Below are positions 1-8,046 of a stretch of DNA of 64,000 nt, piece after piece. The stretch comes from Pedobacter sp. (GTDB taxonomy: Bacteria > Bacteroidota > Bacteroidia > Sphingobacteriales > Sphingobacteriaceae). Position numbers and translations under genes: made by a program. The stretch covers positions 161,148 through 225,147 of the forward strand of contig SSFR01000014.1 in NCBI GenBank assembly GCA_008015505.1. The letters are read 5' to 3'. Numbering within the stretch: the stretch's first letter is position 1; every line of letters begins with the position of its first letter. Below the pieces are notes generated by a model that saw only the letters and a program-made list of their open reading frames with translations, had not been told where the DNA came from and searched no databases.

Positions 1-698
1 AATTTTCATCTGACCACTCCATCAAAGATGCCCTAGATTTAGTGAGCAACTTGGGCTGCAGGCACCAAATTATCCCGATTCAAGACTCTGTTACAGCATT
101 CGATAAAATGCTAAAACCATTATTTGGCGATCTACCCTTCGATGTTGCTGAAGAAAATATCCAATCGCGATGCCGTGCGATTACCGTAATGGCACTCTCC
201 AATAAATTCGGCTATATTTTATTAAATACATCAAATAAAAGCGAACTCGCTGTAGGCTATGGAACCCTTTATGGGGATATGGCTGGAGCAATTGCCGTGA
301 TTGGTGATCTTTACAAAACTGGAGTGTACCAGCTCTGTCAACACATCAATCGAAATCGAGAAATTATTCCCAAAAACATACTCGTTAAAGCACCATCTGC
401 CGAACTTCGACCTGGCCAAAAAGATGCTGATTCACTACCAGACTACGCCATCCTAGACAAAATTTTATTCGAATACATCGAATTAAGGAAAAGCCATCAA
501 GATATTATAGCACTAAGTATCGACGAGGCTTTAGTACATCGCATACTTAAGTTAGTTAACCATGCTGAATTTAAGCGACGTCAATCCCCCCCCATCTTAC
601 GGGTATCTCCTAAAGCTTTCGGATTAAGTAGACGAATGCCAATCGTAGGTAAATACCCCACGGGGCAATTACTCGATTTCAGCAAAGAGCTTGTTTAA
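1..698 (+). CDS. nadE: NAD+ synthase, C-terminal part (5' end outside window)
   Basis: The frame is open from base 3, reading SSDHSIKDALDLV before the ORF-track start, so the GTG at 42 is internal and the gene begins left of the window. The product makes NAD+ from deamido-NAD+, ATP and glutamine or ammonia in the cytosol. Diagnostic blocks are SSDHS near the left edge and NTSNKSELAVGYGTLYGDMAG followed by a conserved GDLYKTGVY segment. The C-terminal lobe (RRQSPPILRVSPKAFG) resembles the end of long glutamine-dependent NadE proteins. The amidase half cannot be seen, so the glutamine-dependent form is inferred. A PnuC-type carrier and a NadR-like kinase elsewhere in the window feed the same pathway. 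Confidence 0.9.
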   Translation, partial: FSSDHSIKDALDLVSNLGCRHQIIPIQDSVTAFDKMLKPLFGDLPFDVAEENIQSRCRAITVMALSNKFGYILLNTSNKSELAVGYGTLYGDMAGAIAVIGDLYKTGVYQLCQHINRNREIIPKNILVKAPSAELRPGQKDADSLPDYAILDKILFEYIELRKSHQDIIALSIDEALVHRILKLVNHAEFKRRQSPPILRVSPKAFGLSRRMPIVGKYPTGQLLDFSKELV

Positions 699-737
699 AT
701 AAAGTCAATAACTAAACACACTAATTTGACATGAATT

Positions 738-2312
738 CTAATCAATGCCTAAAGCTTTATCCATTTTAACGATCCCAGCACCCCAATTCGAATTATGATC
801 TGGATTAACTGCCGAAGCTTTTAAAATATCCACTATTTCTGAAGCTGATTTTTTAGGATACCTACTCCAAACCATAGCTGCCATACCGGCCATACTTGCT
901 GTTGCTACAGATGAACCCCCAACGATAGAAGGATTCTCACCATTCATAGCCAAACTAAGCACATGTAATCCGGTAGCGCCTTTTTCCATCACGACAACAA
1001 ATCCTACCTTATCTCCCTCATGACAAACACTACACCTCTCTCTTAAATTATCTTTAATACCAGTAACTGCATTTACATCCGGCATACTTGCTGGAAATGC
1101 CACCCACAGCCAATTAGTCCACTCATTCGATGTTCCCGCAGCACAAAAAACTAACTTACCTCGGTTAATCGCATTTTGCACTGCGTCGGCAACTTGTGAG
1201 ATATAAAATGGATAACCCATACTCATACTAATAATTTTAATATCATCTCTATTTGCCGCTATGTCAAATGCATCTGCCACCCCTTTTTTCTCACGACTCT
1301 CATCCAAAATCACGTCTGCTGAAGCTCTCACTGTCACTAAATCACAGTTATAAGCAATTCCACATGCGCCACCCCTTGTTCCTCTGGGCGCACCAATAAC
1401 ACCCGCCATTGTAGTCCCATGCCCACACATATCTTGAGGTGTTTCCTGTGGCCCATAAGGAACAACACCCATTAAGATATCTCTAGGCAAAGTAACTAGG
1501 TGTTCCATCGTACGACCATAAGATGCCCCTTGATTAAAGCTGCCATTTAAACCTTCTTGATTTAAACTGCACCCCGTATCAACAACCATGACTTTGATTC
1601 CCTTGCCACTACTCACTGGCCATGACTGTTCTATACGATGATGACTGTAATTCCAAGATACTTTAGCCAATGGTGAAATAACACTGTAATCATTATTCAA
1701 AAGCAAATTCCCAAAGTGAGCCAAAGCTCCAGTACAGCCCAGTGTACTTTTCAACTTATCTCCAGTCTCTTTCACTTGGTCTTCGGCTTTATAATTGTAG
1801 CCTATTGGTTCAGCATAACGAACAAGATTGGATTGTCTCAACTTACTTATAGTACTCAAAGACTGGACCTGCACACACATAACTGGCAGATATTTTTCAG
1901 GCCAAACCTCCAGCTTTTCTATTTTTAAATTGGGCTGAGCTTTTCGTTCTTCTTCCCAGATCAGTTGCAACACCGCATCTTTAGCCTCTTGCCACGCTTT
2001 AGATTGCACATTAATAGTATGAATATTTGTATAAACATCGGCAGCAGCCCAACCCGCCGGCTTATATCCTACAGATAGCACTTTATCTGACTGACTCAGT
2101 GCACTCCATACTTGCTCATCACTTGCCTCAGCCCACTTAAAATCACCCTTTGATTTGATTGAATTGGTAATGTAATTATCAATACTTGCCCTACTGATTA
2201 CACTTTTCAAATCTCCAGTAGGCGTAACCATGCCTGAATTTGTGATTGGTTTCTTACAGGCACATAGTAAAAAAAGCAAGCTGCCTGAATACAACAAAGC
2301 ATTTCTTTTCAT
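738..2312 (-). CDS. Lipoprotein subtilase (peptidase family S8)
   Basis: 524 residues. The N-terminus is a lipoprotein signal (LLFLLCAC, then KKP), so the enzyme is probably anchored in the outer membrane or periplasm. Residues about 30-190 look like a propeptide, ending in an I9-like strand pattern. The S8 triad is visible: Asp245 in VMVVDTG, His298 in CGHGTTMAG and Ser468 in GGSSVATAS, where the usual GTSMA reads GSSVA. The segment that normally reads AAGN carries AAGTSNE, so the oxyanion Asn is shifted or replaced. A CSVCHEG motif lies between the oxyanion segment and the catalytic Ser. It is a single gene, convergent with nadE. The family is sure; the substrate is unknown. Confidence 0.88.
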   Translation of the reverse strand: MKRNALLYSGSLLFLLCACKKPITNSGMVTPTGDLKSVISRASIDNYITNSIKSKGDFKWAEASDEQVWSALSQSDKVLSVGYKPAGWAAADVYTNIHTINVQSKAWQEAKDAVLQLIWEEERKAQPNLKIEKLEVWPEKYLPVMCVQVQSLSTISKLRQSNLVRYAEPIGYNYKAEDQVKETGDKLKSTLGCTGALAHFGNLLLNNDYSVISPLAKVSWNYSHHRIEQSWPVSSGKGIKVMVVDTGCSLNQEGLNGSFNQGASYGRTMEHLVTLPRDILMGVVPYGPQETPQDMCGHGTTMAGVIGAPRGTRGGACGIAYNCDLVTVRASADVILDESREKKGVADAFDIAANRDDIKIISMSMGYPFYISQVADAVQNAINRGKLVFCAAGTSNEWTNWLWVAFPASMPDVNAVTGIKDNLRERCSVCHEGDKVGFVVVMEKGATGLHVLSLAMNGENPSIVGGSSVATASMAGMAAMVWSRYPKKSASEIVDILKASAVNPDHNSNWGAGIVKMDKALGID

Positions 2313-2468
2313 AATTATTTTCCTTTGAGAGCAATTGAGTTAAAGCCATCTAATCGATTTTAATTTCCAAGCATTACCCCTAAACACCCTTGCTAAATCA
2401 TAATAATAAATCAAAAATTTTTCTAATCTATAAATATGATTTAACTTAAAAGAAAAATAATTACAATT

Positions 2469-4097
2469 TTATATTAAAAAATTAATTAAAAATTTTATAC
2501 GAAGCAATCCCATAACTAAAATCACTCCAAATAATCCAGCCCCAAGGCAGCCAAAATCAGCAATATAGTCTCCATGTTTGACGTAAAATGTTAGCTCATC
2601 ATTGAGATTAATATTTTCTTTCAAAGCTGTAGTAGTCCACCACTGAGTTTGTTGTACAATATCTCCTCGCCCGTTAATAAAAGCAGAAATTCCTGTATTG
2701 GCAGAACGAGCCACCCAACGCCGACTTTCCACAGCTCTCAATTTAGCATATTCCAAATGCTGATTCTTCCCCGAGGTATTACCCCACCAAGCATCATTGG
2801 TCATAATGGCTATAAACTGAGCTCCCCTTTTGACATAATCAGCCACATATTCTCCCCAGATCGATTCATAACAAATAACAGGAGCACAGCCAATGCCACT
2901 TTGTGAATAAAATACAGAAGGTTCACTTTGCCTACCATATCCCCCAGTTGTTCCACCAAAACCAGCAAATATGGGTTTCAAAAAAGCCAAAGCCGACGCA
3001 AAAGGCAATGTCTCTACACCAGGCACTAGTTTAGATTTATGATAGAATTGCACCTTGGCTTGGTTTTCTATTTGAACAGCTGCATTAAAACTATCCCAAT
3101 ATTTTTGGGAACGCTCATCAAACTGTGCCGTGGGTGTTTTTGCTCGATCATAGAAAAGATAGCTTTCTATGCCAGAAACAACATTTGCGTGCTTGTATTT
3201 ACTCAAAAATTGTCTGGTAGCTAAGTAATTGACATTACTAAAAAAAGTATCCTCATTAGCGGATTCAGGAATGGCCGTCTCTGGCCAAATGAAATATTCT
3301 GTATTTGCTTGTCCAAGCGAATCAGAAAAATGAATCAATTGCTGTGTTTGTACAAAAGGGTTTAATGTGTATTTCACATAAGGGTCCACATTAGGCTGCA
3401 CAACAACCACATTAGTAGGATTTGGTTTTTCATGATATCCCCAATAACGTATCATAGAAATCACCATTGGAATCAGTATAAACCCAATAGGTTTAATACA
3501 CAGGTATATTTTTTTCCAGGTATCGGTCGTCTTTTTAAAAGCCAAATAGGCTTCAAATACCAATATATTAGATATCAAAATCCAAAGTGTCCCCCCATAT
3601 ACGCCTGTATATTCATACCACTGAACTAATTGATGGCTTTGAGCAAAACCATTCCCCAGATTCATCCAAGGAAAAGGGGCATCCCAATTTTGATACAAAT
3701 ACTCATAGCCTATCCAAAAACAAATCAAACCCACATAGCTGCGGGTCTTAGTTATTGTTCGCCGTAACTGATAATACAGCCAGAAAGGAAGTGTCATCAG
3801 TAATGTAGCCGTTCCAAAGGGGAGCAAAATAACCAATATGGCAGCCCAAGTAGGCATAGCTGATGCCAACGAGTTAAAAACCCAATACGTACATGCTCCA
3901 TTCCATATAAAAAAAGTAAGTGCACAAATCCAAAAAACCTGCGCTCCCTTCTTGAGTTGATCAGCCTGTATAATTTGCTCTACAACCACCAATAAAGGCA
4001 CTAAAGCAATTAGTAAGATGGGGCTGGTAAATGGAATCGGAGGCCACGCAAGCCATAAAAGAAAAGCACTCAGCAGTGCCAAAAAACATTTTTTCAT
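2469..4097 (-). CDS. lnt: Apolipoprotein N-acyltransferase
   Basis: 542 residues, normal for the family. It transfers an acyl chain from phospholipid to the N-terminal cysteine of lipoproteins at the inner membrane. The N-terminal ~210 residues hold about seven hydrophobic segments, followed by a nitrilase-like periplasmic domain and a final C-terminal membrane helix. The catalytic triad is recognisable: Glu in WPETAIPE (about 272), Lys in YHKSKLVPG (about 353) and Cys in PVICYES (about 407). It is read in the same direction as the upstream pnuC-like gene, 69 bp away. That gap holds a near-consensus -7 box (CACCTTTG on the minus strand, 4146-4153), so lnt may have its own promoter. Confidence 0.95.
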   Translation of the reverse strand: MKKCFLALLSAFLLWLAWPPIPFTSPILLIALVPLLVVVEQIIQADQLKKGAQVFWICALTFFIWNGACTYWVFNSLASAMPTWAAILVILLPFGTATLLMTLPFWLYYQLRRTITKTRSYVGLICFWIGYEYLYQNWDAPFPWMNLGNGFAQSHQLVQWYEYTGVYGGTLWILISNILVFEAYLAFKKTTDTWKKIYLCIKPIGFILIPMVISMIRYWGYHEKPNPTNVVVVQPNVDPYVKYTLNPFVQTQQLIHFSDSLGQANTEYFIWPETAIPESANEDTFFSNVNYLATRQFLSKYKHANVVSGIESYLFYDRAKTPTAQFDERSQKYWDSFNAAVQIENQAKVQFYHKSKLVPGVETLPFASALAFLKPIFAGFGGTTGGYGRQSEPSVFYSQSGIGCAPVICYESIWGEYVADYVKRGAQFIAIMTNDAWWGNTSGKNQHLEYAKLRAVESRRWVARSANTGISAFINGRGDIVQQTQWWTTTALKENINLNDELTFYVKHGDYIADFGCLGAGLFGVILVMGLLRIKFLINFLI

Positions 4098-4166
4098 TTG
4101 TACTATTTGTTATGATTTAGGATGGCCGATGGTAGCATTTACGCGCAAAGGTGCAATTTTGTCTTC

Positions 4167-4892
4167 CTAATTAACAGGAGTATGATCCTCTAATTGATCA
4201 TTATGGAAATCATATTCTTTACGCCAATCCATATATCCCACAAAAGCAATGTAGATATAAAGTGCATACATCATCGCCGTCAGATCTAAACCTTTATAAG
4301 TATACACTACCACATAAATACCGTCGACAAACATCCAGATTAGCCAATTTTGAATAACCTTACGCGCCAAAAAAAACTGAGCAACTAAACTACAGGCTGT
4401 ACAAAAGCTATCTGTAAATGGAAAAGAGGCATCCGTTTCATGCTTTAACAAAGTACCCAACAACACCGTAAATAAAACAATCGCTCCTACTGAAAGTTGT
4501 ACTTCCCTCTTGGTCATATAACTAACCTTCACTCTTGACACTGCAGTAGATTTTTGACTCCAAAAATACCAGCCATAAACATTGGTAATCATAAAATAAA
4601 GCTGCAAGCCCATATCTGCATATAGCTTGGCTTCCCAAAAAATTACCATATAGATCGCCACGCTAATAATAGCCATAGGCCAGCTAAGAATCTTATTTTT
4701 CGCTGCCAAATAAACACACAACATCCCAGTGACTACACCTATAGTCTCTAATATACTTTGACCTTGCAGCCAATGAAATAAGTTAAGCAACCATGAATCA
4801 CCACTCACAAATCCTAAATGAGCAACCTGATCCATAGTCGCCTCGTGACCAAAAAACAAACCAAGTACATGAAGAAATAATGCCTCCATCAA
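4167..4892 (-). CDS. pnuC: PnuC family nicotinamide riboside (or thiamine) transporter
   Basis: 241 residues with about seven membrane segments and the family signatures NVYGWYFW and, near the end, a WLIWMFVDGIYVVVYTYKGL block. PnuC proteins are facilitators that import nicotinamide riboside, trapped inside by phosphorylation. Close relatives (PnuT) carry thiamine in Bacteroidetes. I found no TPP riboswitch-like sequence in the 189-bp divergent upstream region, and the window also holds nadE and a NadR-like kinase, which favours nicotinamide riboside. Substrate is inferred, family is clear. It is divergent from the 2-oxoglutarate oxygenase gene. Confidence 0.85.
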   Translation of the reverse strand: MMEALFLHVLGLFFGHEATMDQVAHLGFVSGDSWLLNLFHWLQGQSILETIGVVTGMLCVYLAAKNKILSWPMAIISVAIYMVIFWEAKLYADMGLQLYFMITNVYGWYFWSQKSTAVSRVKVSYMTKREVQLSVGAIVLFTVLLGTLLKHETDASFPFTDSFCTACSLVAQFFLARKVIQNWLIWMFVDGIYVVVYTYKGLDLTAMMYALYIYIAFVGYMDWRKEYDFHNDQLEDHTPVN

Positions 4893-5030
4893 TTATCAAT
4901 ACAAAACAGTATTCAATTAATTAACGTCTAATATATAATTAATATAGTTGGCAACAATTATCTCAATCATAAAATATTTCTCGCCTCATCCTTCAACATA
5001 CTACCTCCAACATACTACACACTAATTATT

Positions 5031-5038
5031 TACATTTG
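5031..5038 (+). promoter_or_regulatory. Bacteroidetes-type -7 box (TACATTTG)
   Basis: TACATTTG matches the TAnnTTTG consensus of the Bacteroidetes primary sigma factor and ends 43 bases before the oxygenase ATG. No TTTG is seen at the expected -33 spacing, so it is supported by one element only. Confidence 0.45.
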
Positions 5039-5081
5039 CATTGCCTTTATCATTCTCCAAGTCTTAATCAATAAAAACATA

Positions 5082-6047
5082 ATGACAACAACAATCAACA
5101 TCCCACGCCTTGATTTACAAGACTACACCCAAGGTAGTCCCGAACAAAAAAAGAAATTCTCTGATGCTATTGGACAAGCCTATAAAGACACTGGATTTGT
5201 TTCCATCACCAACCACGGCATGACCCAAGAATTGATGAACGAACTTTATACCGAGGTGAAAAAGTTTTTTGATTTATCTGAAACGACTAAACTAAAGTAT
5301 CAAATACCCGGACTTGCTGGACAACGTGGCTATACCAGTAAAGGAACTGAAAAAGCAAAAGATGCTAAAACTCCCGACCTAAAAGAGTTTTGGCAATCTG
5401 GGCAAGTAGTTACAGATAATGACCCCATTAAAGATCAATATCCTGACAATATTGAAGTAAAAGAGCTTCCCCGGTTCAACACTGTGACTCGGGAAGTATA
5501 CCAGCGCTTGGAACAAGCCGGTAAGCATTTATTACGAGCCATTGCTTTGTACTTGGGATTACCTGAAAACTATTTCGACAACAAAGTCCATAATGGAAAT
5601 TCTATTCTCCGTGCTATTCACTATTTTCCTATTGAAAATCCGGAGGATCTTCCGGCCGATGCAGTTAGAGCGGGGGCTCATGAGGATATAAACTTAATTA
5701 CCCTTTTAATTGGCGCTAGTGCCGATGGCTTAGAAATCTTGACTCGAGATGAACAATGGTTCCCTGTGAAAGCAAATGCAGATGATATTGTAGTCAATGT
5801 AGGTGATATGCTGCAACGCTTGACCAATAATCGACTAAAATCGACCACTCATCGAGTAGTTAACCCGCCTCGAGAACTTATGAAAACTTCTCGTTATTCC
5901 GTCCCATTTTTCTTGCACCCCATCAGTTCGATGGACCTCTCCTGCTTGGATTTATGTATCGATAAAGATCATCCCAAAGCTTATCAGGACATCACTGCCG
6001 GAGAATATTTAGATGAACGCCTCCTGGAAATTGGATTGAAAAAATAA
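5082..6047 (+). CDS. 2-oxoglutarate/Fe(II) oxygenase, isopenicillin N synthase-like
   Basis: 321 residues, the usual length for the IPNS/flavone-synthase-like superfamily. An N-terminal DIOX_N-type domain (residues about 5-120, including GFVSITNHG) precedes the jelly-roll catalytic domain. Iron ligands are visible as His and Asp in GAHEDINLITLL and the distal His in STTHRVVNP. The 2-oxoglutarate-binding Arg/Ser pair appears as RYSVPFFLHP. Soluble cytosolic enzyme expected to hydroxylate or desaturate a small molecule. It is a lone gene, divergent from pnuC and convergent with the tilS-linked membrane-protein gene, so context gives no substrate. Confidence 0.88.
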   Translation: MTTTINIPRLDLQDYTQGSPEQKKKFSDAIGQAYKDTGFVSITNHGMTQELMNELYTEVKKFFDLSETTKLKYQIPGLAGQRGYTSKGTEKAKDAKTPDLKEFWQSGQVVTDNDPIKDQYPDNIEVKELPRFNTVTREVYQRLEQAGKHLLRAIALYLGLPENYFDNKVHNGNSILRAIHYFPIENPEDLPADAVRAGAHEDINLITLLIGASADGLEILTRDEQWFPVKANADDIVVNVGDMLQRLTNNRLKSTTHRVVNPPRELMKTSRYSVPFFLHPISSMDLSCLDLCIDKDHPKAYQDITAGEYLDERLLEIGLKK

Positions 6048-6052
6048 ATCAA

Positions 6053-6071
6053 TGAGCTTTAAACAAGCTCA
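6053..6071. terminator. Short hairpin between convergent genes
   Basis: TGAGCTT - TAAAC - AAGCTCA forms a 7-bp perfect stem just after the oxygenase stop. There is no T-run on either side, so it is a weak terminator candidate. Thirteen of 14 bases of CTTTAAACAAGCTC match the tip of the inverted-repeat element found at 24134-24294, so it may instead be a collapsed remnant of that element. Confidence 0.3.
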
Positions 6072-6115
6072 ATATTAATCACAAGGGTATAATCCCCCTA
6101 TTTGAAGCAAGAGGA

Positions 6116-6607
6116 TTATGCCTTTGTCATTTCTTCCTTAATTTTTTGCGCTAACTCAGCGGGATGCTGTGTACCAATGATATAAATCAGGCCATCACTG
6201 TCCGTTAGCTTAATAGCATATTTACCCCCTGAATAAAAACGAATCGTTCCATTTTTGTGCAAATTATAAACAGGATTATTGATCAAATAGGTGCCATATG
6301 GAATCCTTTCTACCTTGATAATGCTACCTAAATTTATCTTAACAAGCCTAGTAGTCCACAGGCCACTAAGTACCATACTTTTATTTTGAACCAATGTTCG
6401 GAAATGTGGTAAAAACATCATCACCACCGAAACCAACAATATACTACAGCCAACAATCAAGAAAATATGCGCAGTATCTCGTTCATGCTCCTCAGTAAAC
6501 AAATAAGCTACAAAACAAAACAAAGCCATAACCAATCGGACACTGATCCGAACATAATCACGCCCGATATACTGCTTCTCAATAAACGCTCCTGATTTAT
6601 TCTCCAT
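6116..6607 (-). CDS. Small membrane protein with C-terminal PH-like domain
   Basis: Start set at the ATG for MENKSGAFIEKQ (163 residues) because the longer ORF-track start runs 22 residues into tilS with no protein-like sequence. With this start the gene overlaps the end of tilS by 11 bp, suggesting translational coupling. Two hydrophobic helices (SVRLVMALFCFVAYLF and a second near IFLIVGCSILLVSVVMM) are followed by a beta-rich stretch of about 85 residues ending in a helix (HPAELAQKIKEEM). This is the layout of bacterial PH-domain (bPH/DUF304-like) membrane proteins. Function unknown; linkage to tilS is positional only. Confidence 0.65.
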   Translation of the reverse strand: MENKSGAFIEKQYIGRDYVRISVRLVMALFCFVAYLFTEEHERDTAHIFLIVGCSILLVSVVMMFLPHFRTLVQNKSMVLSGLWTTRLVKINLGSIIKVERIPYGTYLINNPVYNLHKNGTIRFYSGGKYAIKLTDSDGLIYIIGTQHPAELAQKIKEEMTKA

Positions 6608-7952
6608 ACGTGTATAATTTCTTGCTGAAAATAAAAACTTTTTGGGTCTGAGGCAGCACTTTGTATCGATCATCTATTCGATAACCCATCACATAAATAA
6701 TATCCCCATTCCCGTTAATCACAATAGGAATGCTCCTTTTATATATCAATGGAATTTTCTGCCCTATAAAAAAATCACTCAACTTTTTTTTCTTTCCATT
6801 CATTCCTAATGGATAGAAAAAATCACCTTCTTGCCAAGTCCTTATTTTTAAAGGAAACTGCAAAATATCTCCATTAAACTGAGCAATAGTTGAATCTTTA
6901 ATTAATTTAAAAGCTTCCATAGATACCCAACGCATATTCCATTCTTCATTTTCCCAGTAAATCTTTTCATCATCTATATGAATCATCACATCCAAAGGAC
7001 TAACTACCCCCTTCTTACTTAAAAAAACATAATGCCGATCAAGAAACAAAACATGTGTCAAGGATTCAAATTTTTTCCCTGGTTCCTTATCCCACGATCT
7101 GGACAAATCAGTTAATACTGCCTCAGTAAATCCAAATGGATGAAATAGACCAAACAGCAACGTATGCAGGGGCTTTAGCCCTTTAAGCGATAATAAACTA
7201 ATTCTGAATTCATCCTTTGACATTTCTTCAAAAAGTGTATGATGCAATTCGCTGATCCGCTCATTGAGTATCACTTCTAGCTCTATAAATCGCTTTCTAT
7301 TTGCTTCAAATGTTTCTTCTAAGCTGGGATTAAGCTCTTTTAACAAAGGAATCACTTGTAGACGAAGTTTATTCCGCGCATATTTAGTGGATAAATTCGA
7401 GCTATCATCTCGGTACTGAATATCCATCGAAGCAATTATTTGATCAATCTCAATCCGACTGAAACAGAGCATTGGTCGAATAAATACATTGCGTTTAGGT
7501 AAAATACCATGCAATCCCGCAATACCAGTTCCACGAACTAGATTCAATAGCATTGTCTCGATTGTATCATTTTGATGATGCGCCAAAGCGATATATTGAA
7601 AGTCAAAATCTTTTCTGATTTGCTCCAACCATCGATAACGCAATTCACGAGCTGCCATTTGAATTGAAATATGTTGATTCTTTGCTTCCTCTTGGGTATC
7701 AAGCTTCGTAGAAAAAAAAGGGACTCCAATTTTTCCCGCAAGCTCAGCAACGAAACGTTCATCAGCATCCGATTCGGCACCACGCAGCATAAAGTTGCAA
7801 TGAGCAATCCCAAAATTAAACCCAGCCTGCTGAAATAAATGGGCTAATAATACTGAATCACGTCCACCGCTTACTGCAAGCAAAACTTGATCCGACGAAT
7901 TGAATAAACCCTGTTCTTGAATAAATAACCGAAAATGCTCGAGAAACATCAT
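6597..7952 (-). CDS. tilS: tRNA(Ile)-lysidine synthase
   Basis: 451 residues. Converts the wobble cytidine of the tRNA-Ile CAU anticodon to lysidine using ATP and lysine, giving the tRNA AUA specificity. The PP-loop motif SGGRDS is at residues about 28-33 in LLAVSGGRDSVLLAHLF. The N-type ATPase core extends through ALAHHQNDTIETMLLNLVRG and the C-terminal domain (WQEGDFFYPLGM, KKLSDFF) is present, so the protein is full length. The gene is divergent from the OstA-like gene with 94 bp between starts. On the minus strand TAGGTTGG lies four bases before the ATG, one mismatch from the -7 consensus. Confidence 0.95.
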   Translation of the reverse strand: MMFLEHFRLFIQEQGLFNSSDQVLLAVSGGRDSVLLAHLFQQAGFNFGIAHCNFMLRGAESDADERFVAELAGKIGVPFFSTKLDTQEEAKNQHISIQMAARELRYRWLEQIRKDFDFQYIALAHHQNDTIETMLLNLVRGTGIAGLHGILPKRNVFIRPMLCFSRIEIDQIIASMDIQYRDDSSNLSTKYARNKLRLQVIPLLKELNPSLEETFEANRKRFIELEVILNERISELHHTLFEEMSKDEFRISLLSLKGLKPLHTLLFGLFHPFGFTEAVLTDLSRSWDKEPGKKFESLTHVLFLDRHYVFLSKKGVVSPLDVMIHIDDEKIYWENEEWNMRWVSMEAFKLIKDSTIAQFNGDILQFPLKIRTWQEGDFFYPLGMNGKKKKLSDFFIGQKIPLIYKRSIPIVINGNGDIIYVMGYRIDDRYKVLPQTQKVFIFSKKLYTYGE

Positions 7953-8034
7953 TGACCCAACCTAGAATATACAATAATACGTAATTAAGACTAGTGCTAC
8001 TTAAATCACTCACGAAATGCTAATTTCAAAAAGC

Positions 8035-8042
8035 TAATTTTG
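8035..8042 (+). promoter_or_regulatory. -7 box abutting a GTG start (TAATTTTG)
   Basis: TAATTTTG matches TAnnTTTG exactly and is followed by only CAAG before the GTG of the OstA-like gene. If it works as a -7 box, transcription would begin at or within a few bases of the start codon and the mRNA would be leaderless or nearly so. No -33 TTTG is visible at 18-20 bp. Confidence 0.45.
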
Positions 8043-8046
8043 CAAG

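Noticed and set aside
1030-1050. CxxCH (CSVCH) as proof of a c-type cytochrome
   Set aside because: It is a single motif inside a subtilase; without more haem features it is not evidence of a cytochrome. Kept only as a finding to check.
4893-5081. TPP or NAD-related riboswitch upstream of the PnuC-type gene
   Set aside because: No recognisable conserved riboswitch cores (for example CUGAGA with ACCUGA) in the 189-bp divergent region on the minus strand.
6608-6673. Longer N-terminus of the PH-like membrane protein
   Set aside because: The extra 22 residues overlap tilS in another frame (MIDTKCCLRPKKFLFSAR...), while the ATG at 6607 gives a sensible start.
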